Positions 14,368 through 24,335 are shown, counted from the first letter of the stretch. The stretch: DNA of 64,000 bases from Ciona intestinalis (GCF_000224145.3 NC_020168.2:1-64000), one strand, 5' to 3'. Notes: a model not told the origin generated them from the letters alone. Made by a program: numbers and translations.

Positions 14368-17300
14368 TTATTCAACTAAATGTATTTTATGTATATATAT
14401 ATATAATATATTATATATGTAATTTTTCCATTAATTTAACTTAATATATAATATGGCAATACAATACTTTGTTTTGTTTCAGTTTTTTTAACCGAGCCAG
14501 TACGGCAACACACAACTACCAACCAACCAACCAACAATAAACTTAGGAAGCAGAAACTTGTCCTAAGATTAAGTTTAAGAAAAACTATCTTGCCAAAGCT
14601 AAATTTAAGTATAACTACATGAAGTGATGGTTAAACAGCAATGGCACTTTGAATCAGTTACATAGCCTACAATGTGTTTTGTTTTAGAAGAAATTCTTGT
14701 ATAAAACATAGCAATCATTTTTGGTGTGCGTATAAAACATAAAAGGCCGGATTATTTTTACATGTTTTTTTTATACACTTATTACTTATAAGACAACATC
14801 ATATCAACTACTATAAGAAAGACAAACATATTCCATTTCATTGCATCAGATCAATTGGTTTTGCAAGAGTTCAAATTAAACAGTGAGTCTCACAGAGTAA
14901 ATATACTTTGTAAATACACATAGAGCTAACAACCTTAATGCTGACTAGCACAATGATTTATTAAACTTTTCTTGCTCCTCAATTTACAAGAATTGAACCA
15001 ATGTTGACTTTTATATTGCGTCATGATATTTGCATAGATACACATGTATTTAGCAACTTTCCCACATATGGTAGGGTGGGGGAAGATGGGACACCTTTCT
15101 ATTCTACTTTCTTGTCTCATTTGGTCGCAAAAAAAAATCATTCAAAAAATTACAAAACTGTATCCTCACGACTTCCGTAGACCGTTGTTAATTGTTTAAA
15201 ACACAATCAGTATATTTGGATATTATGTGCTACAGGTGTCCCATCTTACCCCATCCTACTATACATATATATAATACAACTTACTTGATTGAACTTTATT
15301 TTGGTTTGCTTACGAATTTAAAAACAAACCAGTCTTATTTTCTCCTAAACTAATAAACGAAAAACTGCATATTTATTTGAAATTAATGTAATGCTGGCTG
15401 AATGCAAAACCTTCTTTAACTATGTGCTAATTAAACAATAACAATAAAAGTAGAGAAAAAATCTCTATCCCCTAATGGGCCAAATTAAACATTTACAATA
15501 AAAGTAGACGCTACTCAAGAGATAGCTATACCTTTAGGCAGGCACTTACTATCTCAACGAAAGATGGCAATCAGTAATCCTTACCCTTAGTTCTTGCTCC
15601 CAGTTGAGCAGTTCGGATTTGACTTTAACAGACAAAAGGTTTCCTCCCCTTCCACCATCTATGGGCACCCGGATTTGCATGTAACTGTCATTTAGACGAC
15701 CTGCCACTGCCTCTTGTAAGCAGGAGACGATAGTACTCGCACGTCTCATGTTAATTCCTCCCGGCTGGCAATCGTTGCTGTCAATCAAATGCCTGCAATA
15801 GAAGTTATTAACAAAACGGGGCAAACTTATAATCAGAAAACATGAGCCCCAATTAGAATGAACATAACTGTATGAAGCCAGGTACCATAAAATGACAGCA
15901 TTACTGCTTCTAATTAGTTTACTACCAAAAAGTTTCTAGCAGATATGAGGTGTATCGTGTATTAATTTATCATTATAACAAATCAATGTAAATCCCATAA
16001 ACACTGTATAAAAACTAAAGTTTGTTTCAATACCATTTGGATTTAACCAACATACTAAATTTCCACAAAACAACATAAAAAATTATACAGATTTTGTTAC
16101 AAAATTAGTACTATTTATGTTTATATTTCTGTAGCCGATAGAGTTTCACTCACAACACAACATAGAGCATACCAGCATTTCGATTCAATTACATCAGCAA
16201 ACATGATGCGGAATTTCAACATTGGTGTTTCTTGGCAAAATTTGTATATCATGCTTTCCACAACTTTGTTCCTTATTGAAGACAAACGTTCTACTCGGTT
16301 CCATTGGCCAACATAGGTGGTGTCCTCTATAGATTATTACATGTGGTTAATATTTTAAAGTATCTGTATATGAGATGAGATTAATTTTATATGGGCCAAA
16401 TCTGGCATAAATCCAGGGGTATTGAAGCCTTGTGCCTACACTGGGCAAAATCACAAGGACGAAGGACCTCACAGTTATAGAATTGAAGATTTAAATACCT
16501 ACATTCGCAAAATAACTATTAAATAATTACATACAGAAATCACCTAATAAGAAAGCAACAAACACAACATAGAAATAATGTATTAAATTACATTTATGTA
16601 ACTATTTCAACAAAAATGGCATGTTAAGAATAAACATCACATTTTTCTAGCATTATATTTAAATTATACATTCATACAGATTAAACTATTCTCCCCACTT
16701 GTAAATGTTAAGTAAAGCATTGTAATATAGAATAATATATTGTTATTATCATATGACATAGTTAGTAATGCAAAATAACAATAGGCATTTGTAATACGAT
16801 ACCAATATATCAAGCAATCACAATTAATATGACGGCATTTAATTTTCTTTAATACAATAGATTGTATGCACAATCTCTAGTAAAAAGGTTCACTTTGGAC
16901 AACAACGAAAAACCCTAATCTTGAAAAATGGATATGCCATTAGTTTAATGACTAATTGAATCTGCAACAGCCAATACAGTACATAGAACATCCTATTTCC
17001 CAAGTTATTTATAATAAAAAGTCTTTACCAATTTACAATTATAGGAAAACAAAGGACTTGCGCACCACCGTTTTTGGGCTAACTTACCAATATCAGCAGT
17101 ATCCATCATTTCTGTAAGTTCTGCTTGGGCTTGCCAATCCAAAACAACATCTCGAAATATATCTTGAAGTTCATTTGGTTGCAGGGGTGGTATGGTGGCC
17201 TCTAAGTCCTAAAACATGGAAACTATATTATAAATAATAATAGAAAGTATACATTAAGAATAATCTTCAGTGTTAAAACATAAACATGGAGATATTTCAG

Positions 17301-17508
17301 CTTTATTAAAAATTAATTTTCACTTCTAAAACATAAACATAAAAATTGTTCAATATTACAAAACAAATTGTAGCTTGATTAATAAAAATCTCACATTCCA
17401 TTGATTTCCATTGGTTACTTCCTTTTCAAGATTTGTTGAAAGTGAATCCGTATTCGTCCTATCGATACTCATGTCGCCAAACGCTTCTACCTCTGTGTCT
17501 AATGACAT
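1062..17508 (-). CDS. STAT5/6-like: STAT5/6-type transcription factor, complete gene
   Basis: Latent cytoplasmic transcription factor activated by tyrosine phosphorylation downstream of JAK-type kinases; phosphorylated dimers enter the nucleus and bind DNA. Exons, 5' to 3': 17395-17508, 17088-17208, 16173-16326, 15585-15792, 11985-12074, then one copy of the duplicated block (right-hand copy 11575-11691, 11290-11389, 10848-10954, 10298-10458, 9955-10113), 6627-6729, 6494-6573, 6020-6107, 5834-5965, 5515-5607, 5285-5447, 4700-4850, 4015-4154, 3078-3236, 2507-2691 and probably 1062-1145. Phases agree throughout and the sum is 2,709 nt (902 residues plus stop). The diagnostic [11 protein letters not shown] at the coiled-coil/DNA-binding border matches STAT5 ([11 protein letters not shown]) and STAT6 ([11 protein letters not shown]) rather than STAT1-4. 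ATG at 17508 is the first Met after an in-frame stop. About 80 residues precede the recognisable N-domain. The last exon is uncertain. Confidence 0.95.
1146..2506. other. Last STAT intron (if exon 1062-1145 is real)
   Basis: Contains a MITE at 1573-1760 and a short near-exact tandem duplication (gtggtagatgacatcgaac, twice at about 2250-2290). The rest is AT-rich. No second gene is supported; open frames here are short and repeat-derived. Confidence 0.5.
1573..1760. mobile_element. MITE-A copy
   Basis: Approximately 195-bp element with inverted ends (tagtagggtgggggaagatg / catcttcccccaccctacta in better copies) and a core with taattgtttaaaacac and a poly-A/T-flanked middle. TA at the borders suggests a Tc1/mariner-type target. 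No coding capacity. This copy has diverged ends. Confidence 0.8.
2507..2691 (-). CDS. STAT5/6-like: STAT exon 20: activating-tyrosine segment
   Basis: Follows acceptor TATATACAG and continues the SH2 frame as [17 protein letters not shown]. Aligning [10 protein letters not shown] with the STAT5 stretch GYVKPQIKQVV makes this Tyr (about residue 822) the likely JAK phosphorylation site. The rest is Ser/Pro-rich ([22 protein letters not shown]). The frame stays open to 2345. However, an AATAAA-like sequence at about 2375 and a GTAAAC donor after GSYVW suggest splicing to a further exon, so the right-hand limit is firm and the 3' limit is not. Confidence 0.75.
2743..2985 (-). mobile_element. SINE with array tail (composite repeat)
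   Basis: One approximately 97-bp unit (gtaacttatttattctcatg ... gttaccacgtttgtaacttt) followed by the SINE body (acaacccattagttgccacc, cccaaggacacataccccca). Best read on the minus strand: head, body, then tail units. Confidence 0.65.
3078..4154 (-). CDS. STAT5/6-like: STAT exons 18-19: SH2 domain
   Basis: Exons 4015-4154 and 3078-3236. The SH2 core reads [19 protein letters not shown] and then [18 protein letters not shown]. The Arg of FRFSDS is the phosphotyrosine-binding residue of the family. The second exon ends [19 protein letters not shown] and then FGPYYTPEF, as STATs do just before the activating tyrosine. The acceptor of exon 4015-4154 sits on a run of 14 T's (minus strand). Confidence 0.93.
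3722..3915. mobile_element. MITE-A copy
   Basis: Starts gtagggtgggggaagatggg and ends gtcccatctttccctacccc. It lies in the STAT intron between the first SH2 exon and the second. Confidence 0.85.
4331..4665 (-). mobile_element. SINE with array tail, two units
   Basis: Two tail units (tgttctgtttcatacacctt and tgttctgtttcatacgcctc) followed by the body (caaggacacatacccacaca, ttgaacctataacctc). Confidence 0.65.
4700..6573 (-). CDS. STAT5/6-like: STAT exons 12-17: DNA-binding and linker domains
   Basis: Exons 6494-6573, 6020-6107, 5834-5965, 5515-5607, 5285-5447 and 4700-4850. Landmarks in order are [12 protein letters not shown] (STAT5 ILNNC), [17 protein letters not shown] (STAT5 SDRRGAESVTEEKF), [19 protein letters not shown] (STAT5 LPVVVIVHGSQ), FWDNAFSES, and the linker signature [19 protein letters not shown]. 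The strand order and spacing of the immunoglobulin-like DNA-binding fold are kept. Exon 5285-5447 follows an excellent acceptor (TGTTCCAG) and joins FWDNAFSES to [13 protein letters not shown] in phase 0. Confidence 0.92.
4897..5066. repeat. Repeat R4 (gggccaactctggcataaatcc type), two copies
   Basis: Two head-to-tail copies of an interspersed word set (gggccaactctggc, ccaggtct, gccacactgtaa). Further single copies lie near 16390, 33300-33385 (reverse), 42780-42870 (reverse), 44865, 49165-49250 and 59185. Confidence 0.6.
6627..11691 (-). CDS. STAT5/6-like: STAT exons 6-11: coiled-coil domain, present twice in the assembly
   Basis: Six exons encode the four-helix coiled coil up to the start of the DNA-binding domain. 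Right copy: 11575-11691, 11290-11389, 10848-10954, 10298-10458, 9955-10113 and a gap-truncated 9530-9611. Left copy: 8895-9011, 8605-8704, 8202-8308, 7652-7812, 7073-7231 and 6627-6729. Exon lengths are identical between copies (117, 100, 107, 161, 159 nt). The protein includes [14 protein letters not shown], where vertebrate STAT5 has a Trp-Cys pair, and [20 protein letters not shown]. Exonic differences between copies are mostly synonymous: TAT/TAC, CTT/CTC and TTA/CTT changes, with one Met/Ile. A transcript using both copies would duplicate the coiled coil, which I do not believe. Confidence 0.85.
6838..7036. mobile_element. MITE-A copy (left duplicate)
   Basis: Same element as 9718-9916 in the other assembly copy; ends ggcgggggaagatgg and tcccatctttccctacccta. 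Confidence 0.85.
7245..7560. repeat. Array of approximately 97-bp units, absent from the other copy
   Basis: Three or more units (gtgttctgtttcatatacct, gtgttctgtttcgtacacct, tgctctgtttcatgcat). The matching place in the right-hand assembly copy (about 10135-10195) has only one truncated unit. Confidence 0.8.
8340..8520. repeat. Approximately 97-bp unit array (left copy)
   Basis: About one and a half units in a STAT intron; the right copy (10975-11205) has an extra unit. Confidence 0.7.
9030..9529. other. Assembly gap (500 N)
   Basis: Exactly 500 N. The size looks like a default filler rather than a measured gap. The flanks overlap in sequence (see the two copies), so the true gap is probably negative. 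Confidence 0.99.
9718..9916. mobile_element. MITE-A copy (right duplicate)
   Basis: Counterpart of 6838-7036; the two differ by a few bases only. Confidence 0.85.
10975..11205. repeat. Approximately 97-bp unit array (right copy)
   Basis: Two units (ggcggggcaatgacattctt ..., atggggcaatgacagtcgtt ...), one more than in the left copy. Confidence 0.7.
11985..17508 (-). CDS. STAT5/6-like: STAT exons 1-5: N-terminal extension and N-domain
   Basis: Five exons: 17395-17508, 17088-17208, 16173-16326, 15585-15792 and 11985-12074. Residues 1 to about 78 ([13 protein letters not shown] onward) have no counterpart that I recall in vertebrate STATs. From [11 protein letters not shown] on, the sequence follows the STAT N-terminal protein-interaction domain and closes with [20 protein letters not shown]. 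Compare the STAT5 pattern of a Tyr-rich loop followed by CPMELVRCIRHILYNEQ. The domain supports tetramer formation on tandem DNA sites. Introns are GT-AG with good pyrimidine tracts. The intron 12075-15584 is the longest in the gene. Confidence 0.9.
12556..12754. mobile_element. MITE-A copy, well preserved
   Basis: Both ends are nearly intact: atagtagggtgggggaagat at the left and catcttccccccaccctact at the right, with TA on both flanks. Confidence 0.88.
13479..13663. mobile_element. MITE-A copy, inverted core
   Basis: Ends cagtagggtggaggaagatg and cgtcttccccaccctattat; the core is in the opposite orientation to the 12556 copy. Confidence 0.85.
14311..14424. repeat. TA microsatellite
   Basis: Long (TA)n interrupted once, in the large STAT intron. 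Confidence 0.9.
15068..15265. mobile_element. MITE-A copy, inverted core
   Basis: Ends ggtagggtgggggaagatgg and cccatcttaccccatcctac. Confidence 0.85.
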
Positions 17509-18165
17509 ATTGAAAGTACAGTGCACTATGCACTATTGTGCAGTAACTAAACTACAAATACAAATGTAGATTTCAGTAACTTAACGCCTGTTTCCAAATA
17601 CAACAACGTTTGTTAATCGGTCATTTTATGCTTAAAACATGATGGCCTGAACTATTACTTTAATTATTACTTGGATTGTTGTATATAATAGGTTCTAACG
17701 CTAAATTCGATACGCGGATAAACAATCTGATAACAAGACTAGCGTACACAATCACACTGTCACGCAGCAAAATAGAAATGACTAAACCGTCCAGCGTTGT
17801 ACACGATTTTCCACTTCCACACAAATAAGCCCTGGGCTATTGCTGGCATATAACTCACGTTAAAGCTGCTTTTTACGCTCGTTTTGCAAGCTAAGCTAAT
17901 CTACGCTGCTAGGGGAATAACGTAATTCGTCCTCTCGAAACATAACTTTGCGGTATCACAGTAAACCGCTGGCAAATATAAATGTATATTAGATTTTCTG
18001 CAAATTTAATTTTGTGTCTGAAGAAAATATATCCAATTTTGCCTCGCCTTTGCAATTTAAGAAGATAACTCAATTTCAAACGATTCAAATCGGATTAGTT
18101 TCAAATCAAAGGTAATAATGTTTGTCACAAACTGGATCCTTTACACATAGTTTGCATCCCAACAT
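17509..18165. other. STAT upstream region / PGAP1 downstream
   Basis: Holds the STAT promoter and 5' UTR, transcribed leftward, and lies just past the PGAP1 poly(A) signal. No TATA box is clear. There is no open frame and no copy of the named repeats. An in-frame TAG lies 24 nt upstream of the STAT ATG (17532-17534). Confidence 0.5.
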
Positions 18166-18171
18166 TTTATT
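18166..18171 (-). terminator. PGAP1 poly(A) signal
   Basis: AATAAA on the minus strand, 246 nt after the PGAP1 stop, before the STAT upstream region. Confidence 0.6.
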
Positions 18172-18416
18172 GAACAATTACATAAAACAATATAGTGTAG
18201 ATATATGCTTCAAAAAGTTTATATTGAAATTGAACTGTTAAAAAAAACAGGTATGAAAATTGTAATCTCTACAATCTATATAAAAACTAGGTTATAATTT
18301 TATCATGAATGCAAAATTACTTATTTTGGGCGTATAACATTTTGGAACAGGCTACAGTTCCAAACTTCGACAGGTGTTTTGTGATATTGCAACTTTTTTT
18401 TCTGATGTTGCAAGAA

Positions 18417-21400
18417 TCAAAAATGTTGTGACATTGCATGAAATCCTAGGAAACATAGAATAAACCATGGTGCCCTGTACAGGGAAAATATTGAGGTAAC
18501 TGCCATAAGCACAACGATTGGGAGCAGAAATTTTGAGCTTTGCTTTAAGTTAGATGCCATAATCCCATCGTATGTTCCATGGACATTAGTCAGCAAGAAC
18601 AGCATTGACCCTATAGCACTTTGTATCTTCCAAGGGTCTGAGAATGGTAGATTTAACCTGTATAGAAATTTAATACATTAATTTAAGTTGTTATGGTACT
18701 TTTTAATTAAAGTTACTACCCTACGCCTCTATGTCAACAGTACATAAATATATCTTAAGTTTTTTCTAAATTTACTATACACTATGCTAGTTTAATTTAA
18801 TTTAGACAGTTATCACAAGCATTTAACATAATCATAAAACTATTACAAACTTTTAAAGAACAGTAAAAAGTAGTAAAATACATCAAAATTCATAATCGTA
18901 AAACAAATGGAAATTAAATAAATCATTTGTTTCACTTGCCTGTAGTTTTGTATAAACCCTGCAAAAGATGGCAGAGTGAATATGAACAACCACAAATACA
19001 ACTGAACAACTATAAAGTTAACAGAGAATTCATCTTCAGTCAAACGTGTTGGTTTCGGCTCCTTCTTTCCTTTCACCTTATTCGCATCAGTATTTGCAAC
19101 ATCTTTATCTTTTCCATCATCAGCTTTATCTTCTACTTTATCATTAGATGACTCTGTTGATTTCGTTACTTTCTCCAACTCTTCATTTGTACCATGTTCT
19201 TCTTCTTTATCAGAAGACACATCTTTGGCTGCTTTATTTTTGCCGTCCTGTTTCTGTGCTTTATCTGCATCCTCTTCTCCATCATCAGAAGACTCTGCTG
19301 GTTCCGATATTTTGTCTTTTTTATCTTGGTCTTTATTCTCACATTTTGCGTCGTTATCGAAAGATTCCTCAGATTGCGATACTTCATCTTTAGAACCAGT
19401 TTTTCTTGGCATTGGTTCTAATTCACCTTTATCTGTTGTATCTTCTTTTATATATGGAGTATTGTTTAACTTATCCATATCAGCAACATTGTATAATAGC
19501 ATTAGTTTGCCGTAGTATGCCAACAGAATGTAAAGCAATGCAAACGAACTGTTGACTTGAAGTAACAAAGATAATACTACTGAATGGAATATAAGATACA
19601 GATATTTTGGTCCTGTAAGAAGGTTGTCAAATCCTCCAAATATTTTGCCTAAAAGTTTAATTGCATAGACTTGCATCACCCTAGTTATAGAAAATAGTTC
19701 AAAGCCGTATAGAAACAAAATAAGGGGAGCCATAGTAAACCACATTCTGTGATCTGTTTCCAATATGATTGAATCGGGTGTAGGAAGTCCGACATTGTAC
19801 CACAGTAACTTGAACCATTGATAACCAAAGAAAAGTTTCAAAAGACTGATAAAGGGCTGAACCTTGTATGGTTTGGAACTGATTGAATGAGCATCATATA
19901 ATGAATGACATGGCTTTCCTAGCTGCATCTGATTCACTTGGTAGCAGTACGTAAACATTACATTGCACAGTACAAACACAGGCAGCATCATATAAAAGTA
20001 CCTCACAATTTGGCCTAGAACTTCAAAATATTGAACTTTAATTTGTAAATCCACAGGACCCGGTGTGTCCATATAAATATGAACTACAACATTATCTTCC
20101 AAATCATGAGGAGTATTACGTAGCTTTACCACTATTGAAGTTTTCTGAATATCTTCTTGTCCCTTGTCCCATGGAATCTCTGTTTTCAAAACTGCACCCT
20201 TGGGGAAATCTAGCTTGAAAACTTGGTAAATCGCTTGAAAGTCTTTTAGCACGGTTTTATAATAGAAGCGATTCTCTGCCCCATGCATAGCAATAGAATG
20301 TTTGTACCCAGCACCAAATGTCCACAGGTTTGAGAACACATGTGGGACACCAACCTCTGATGAGATTTCATGATCGGAAAGTATGTTGACACCAAGTACT
20401 TTCCCTTCTTTTACTTTTGAAGCAGGAAATACAACATAAGTAAAACCTTGCTCCTCCAATACACGCAAGTCCAAATGGATTATCCTGAGATAAAAATAAT
20501 ATGTGTTAATATAAATATATAATGTTGTTTAATTCTGGCATATGATATTGTATATTTCTGGTATTACAATAATGAATGTTGGACTGTTAGTTGGTTAATA
20601 TATTTACTTTACATATTCATCAAATGGCTAATCTTGATACAAAAATGATATCAGTTGATCAATATATACGGATATTTATTATTTATTTAAATTGTTTTCC
20701 GAATAGATAATCCTGATATTATAAAAATATATTTACATTAATTCCCGAATGAATAATCATGATATAAAAATGATGTTATTTAATATAATTACATTACTTT
20801 GTTTACACAGAATGGTAAAATAGTTTAAATACAAGATTTTTAACTTAACGAGTTTAATAGCAAGCAACAATCATATTGCTGACAAAAACTGATTTTATTT
20901 TGTAATTAGTAAATAACTGTATGGTGGCAACCTGTCACGTGTGTCACAAGTGCCTTTTTCCTATACATTTAATAATGTAAACAGCAGGATTTCCTATTTA
21001 CCTGTATCTCATCATCCCAGTTGATGAATAAGATAGATCAGTTGCTTCAACACATTTCTCGTTCACCGCTTGCTTGCAAGCAAGAACCCATTTCTCTCTC
21101 ACAGAATCGGTTCTTGCTACTAAATGATATGTAAATTGTTTGACAAAATGAGTGATATCAAATGTAAAATAGCTTCCACTGCCAGCTTCTTCTTTATTTA
21201 ATGACCATAAGAAATCAGACACAGGTTTCCATGTATAAGCAGAGGAAGGCTTAAACTTTTGTGGGCTGTCTCTGTTTGCCACTGAACCATACCCTGGGTG
21301 CTTTTTAAAATGATATTCCATGGCTCGTACCCTTTGCTGTACATCAACAACCACTTGATGAGACTTTGGATCAGTGATATCAAATAAATATCTAACAGTG

Positions 21401-22926
21401 GCCATCACTAGTTGTTTACACCACACAATACACTGATGGTCTGTGGAAAGATGAACACGTGGCACAGCAGTAGTTATAGTCGACAGGTAATTACTCTGGT
21501 TGGATGAAAGTCTTGTAAGGCCAGATGAAACCTGAAAATCTCTTGGTCCCCCTCCAATAGATATAGTATTCACATCCCTCAGCTTGCTAATGTGTTCAAG
21601 CCAGTATTGGTTTGTCTTAGCATAATATTGAGACATGTACCTATCCACATTCAACACAGGCGCAAGGACTGGCGACGCAAGCATTATTATTGTTTTCACT
21701 TGATTTTGATTAAAATCTGGAATTGCAAACACTCCCCTTGCTATTACCCCACCCATTGAGTGTCCCACCAAAATAACAGAGGTTGGTTTATGTTTAGCAT
21801 ATTCGTACAGAGACAAGATCCTTTTGATGCAATGTCCAATATACTTAGTTTGATGTCCCAAGTTTCCCCCATAAAATGCAGTGAGCTCTTCCCCCAAATC
21901 AGCAGTAAATACGTTGAAATGATTGTTGAATCCACCTGACATTGCCTTTCGAAGTAAAACAGAGCCAAGAGACCGTGCCTAAAAAATATACTGTTATATC
22001 GAATTGTAATTAAACCATCAAGAATCATATATACCTTTTAGAATGGACTTGGTTAACATTGTAATTAGTAAATTGGTAATATTTACACCAATTAAAGGTA
22101 ATAACATGGGACATAAAGATCTAAACAGCACCATGGTTTTCCAAATAGTAGGTGCCTATGTTCCTAATATTACTATTTAATGCATTAAGTAAGCCAACCT
22201 GTTGATGGCTGCCACCATGTCCAGGAATAAACAATACTGGGATCCCATCCAGTTTCAACTTCATAGCTTCTTTCATGTACGCTCCCTCCCCATATATATA
22301 CAACGAGTATGAAGAAAATTGTTTCGATACGTTGCCTTGCATGGGAATCTAAAATGACGAATATTTTTTGTTAGACTTGATTTTTTTCTGTTAGTCTGTT
22401 ACCTTTTTATAGTACCGGATCCTGACTACGTTTCTTTACATAAGAATCGTCCTACTTTATGAACACCAGATCAGGGTTAGATTCACGGAACTTATTTCAG
22501 TTATTAATTAACACTTAAGCAGTTTATATAGTAATAAATTGGGTCAAGAATTTTAACCCAAAAGTCATTCTATCTGAATTGTCTCAAACAGATTAAGAGA
22601 TATTCTATAACATAGTTTTTAGAAAACACCATCAAAACTCTTAATAAGAAATAAATGTGACATTTCAACATTTCTTAGCTTACGATATATATACTTCAGT
22701 ACTTCACCTTATGATATATAATGTATTACCTAACTTACTTTGTAATATATATCCTATATTATTTATGATATTCAATATTTCATCATACCTTGTAATATTC
22801 AGGTAACTCCCACATATAAGTCATCTCACATTTATTTGTTTCAACATTTTGAAACACGTCCCACACTCCAATCAGAAGGAACATTAACACGAGAACGTGG
22901 CCAAAGTTTTCTCCACTTTCAGCCAT
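18417..22926 (-). CDS. PGAP1: GPI inositol-deacylase PGAP1, complete
   Basis: ER membrane lipase that removes the acyl chain from the inositol of GPI anchors soon after attachment to proteins, which is needed for efficient export. Exons: 22789-22926, 22199-22348, 21002-21978, 18940-20484, 18417-18657 (1,016 residues; human about 922). Exon 1 has an N-terminal membrane segment (HVLVLMFLLIGVW) and then MTYMWELPEYYK. Exon 2 gives LYIYGEGAY and GIPVLFIPGHGGSHQQ. Exon 3 holds the lipase motif VILVGHSMGG with Ser at residue 170 (human Ser174), plus ASPVLAPVLNVDRY and VHLSTDHQCIVWCKQL. Exon 4 carries the beta-rich part and the first membrane helices. Exon 5 ends with hydrophobic helices. ATG at 22926 precedes the signal-anchor helix. 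An acidic insert lies before the last helices. Confidence 0.95.
18938..18939 (-). other. PGAP1: GC-AG splice donor in PGAP1
   Basis: The exon ends TACAG followed by GCAAGTG, the classical GC donor consensus. Use of this site joins FAGFIQNY-R to LNLPFSDPW. That parallels the remembered human YWLKNLRYYFKLNPDP and keeps phase 2. The nearby GTGAAA alternative breaks the frame of the next exon. Confidence 0.8.
19026..19436 (-). other. PGAP1: Acidic Lys/Glu/Asp/Ser-rich insert in PGAP1 (residues about 772-908)
   Basis: About 137 residues between membrane helices, made almost wholly of D, E, K, S, N and T (for example SSDDGEEDADKAQKQDGK). The corresponding human loop is about 60 residues by my recollection. 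The flanking sequence is typical PGAP1 helix. The part is probably disordered and, by topology, lies in one inter-helix loop. Confidence 0.85.
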
Positions 22927-22943
22927 GTTTTACTTGTTTCCGT

Positions 22944-22945
22944 CT
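22944..22945 (-). promoter_or_regulatory. Splice acceptor just upstream of the PGAP1 ATG
   Basis: Minus strand CTTCTTATTTCACAG, then 17 nt and ATGGCTG. In Ciona such acceptors close to the start are often used for spliced-leader trans-splicing; a 5' UTR intron would look the same. Sequence alone cannot decide. Confidence 0.45.
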
Positions 22946-23132
22946 GTGAAATAAGAAGATATATGAACAGGCGAACAGCAATCCTTTCGCTGCTGGTGGT
23001 AACCAGTAAAAATTTATTGTTAAAATGTTTCTTGGGCCCAACTTTTTAGGCTTGTAACTGGTTTTCCTATCGAGTTACTGTGTAAGTGTGTTATAAAAGA
23101 CAACAGCAAGAATCTTTCAGCTGGTAACCACT

Positions 23133-23305
23133 AAAAATTGGTGCTAGTGAAGAGTTCCCCCCATCTACCTTATTTGCTAACCACTAACCCCTAGGTTAGG
23201 GGGTTAGGTGTTGATGGTTAGGGGGTTAGTGGTTATAGGGGTTAAGGGTTAGTGGTTAGCAAATAAGGTGGGGGGAAGACCCTTCACTAGCACCTAAAAA
23301 TTTAG
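23133..23305. repeat. Large imperfect hairpin with TTAGGG-like centre
   Basis: The left arm (ggtgctagtgaagagttc, accttatttgctaaccacta) and right arm (tagtggttagcaaataaggt, cttcactagcacc) pair over about 60 bp. The loop is made of ggttag, gggttag and similar words. It looks like a short palindromic transposon relic. Confidence 0.7.
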
Positions 23306-23957
23306 GTCTTACAATGTTCCACAAGTGACAAGTCTGACTGATACCAGCTTTATAATTATTTTGGCAAAAAGCTAAGCGAAGCTAGAATTCTTCAATTCTT
23401 CACTGGCATCTATTTAGAATTAGTTCCTGGTCAGAAATCTAGGGTTTGGACATTTTCTGATGATATATGTCAATAATAATGACTCATCATTATTTTGCAA
23501 AATGCTCCAGGTTTCAGCTATTTTATGGTGGCTTTACGAACACAGGTGCTAGTATTACCACAGTTAGGTACATTAAGTTCTAGAGTAAAAGACTACATAA
23601 CTTACCAGATAGATACTCACACGTTCGACGGCAAATAACCACACCAGAATATAAACCAAATTCTACAGATCAGTCGAGAATTTTTCTAAAAAACATGCCA
23701 GTGTGGTACTTCCCCTAGACTGTAACCATGTTAAATCATAGATATCTAAACATCATAGTTGCTTAATAAAAATATAAAAAGATACGTTATTGGCTTTAAA
23801 ATATCTCAAAAGCTTGTCATGAACTGACAATGAGCTTAAACATAAACAATGTTCTAAACCTCGCCACCGAAACTGCTACCCGCGAACTTTAAAATGATTT
23901 TTTAACGTTTTTTAAACATTACACTTCGGGTGCAAGTTACGACCAATAGCTTAACGC

Positions 23958-24003
23958 CAGAGTCCGTGTATAAACATGTTTATATGTTTACATACGGACT
24001 CTG
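23958..24003. repeat. 46-bp inverted repeat
   Basis: The left arm cagagtccgtgtataaaca pairs with tgtttacatacggactctg, with two mismatches in 19. The repeat is flanked on both sides by cttaacg, possibly a target-site duplication. Confidence 0.65.
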
Positions 24004-24149
24004 CTTAACGCGTATACATTATTTGCACAACCTAACAATGCAAAGTAGATGACAACCGTTCGCCGCAAAAAAAAACAGAGACACTAAGTGTTAGTGTAGG
24101 AACTATGGAGGCACACGCGCGCCCAATTGCGATACATAAAAAACTCCTC

Positions 24150-24335
24150 TTGAATTAATTACCCACAAAGTTACATACGTGGTAGCTTGTAAACAGGCAT
24201 GAGGTTTATGAAACATATATAACACTCGTGTTATACCAACTGTGTGATAACTTGCAAGCGGGCAAGGAGTGTATGAAACAGAACACCACTGTTGCAACGA
24301 CCGTCGTTGCCCCGTCACGCGACGGTAAATACGTG
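24150..24335. repeat. Approximately 97-bp units, reverse orientation
   Basis: cccacaaagttacatacgtg, aacacaagag-like flanks and ccccgtcacgcgacg; about two units upstream of PGAP1. Confidence 0.7.

Larger units (their letters stand above)
12075..15584. other. Large STAT intron
   Basis: 3.5 kb with three MITE copies (12556-12754, 13479-13663, 15068-15265), a TA microsatellite (14311-14424) and a short ccaa run (about 14517-14534). No coding exon is supported. A tRNA B-box-like ggttcgattc at about 13884 has no cloverleaf around it. Confidence 0.6.

Noticed and set aside
14311..14424. TA-rich tract as an origin or promoter
   Set aside because: Simple dinucleotide repeat within an intron, with no other signals.
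19148..19515. Plus-strand open frames opposite PGAP1
   Set aside because: They are shadows of the acidic PGAP1 segment; Asp/Glu/Lys codons read backwards give Leu/Phe/Ser-rich frames.
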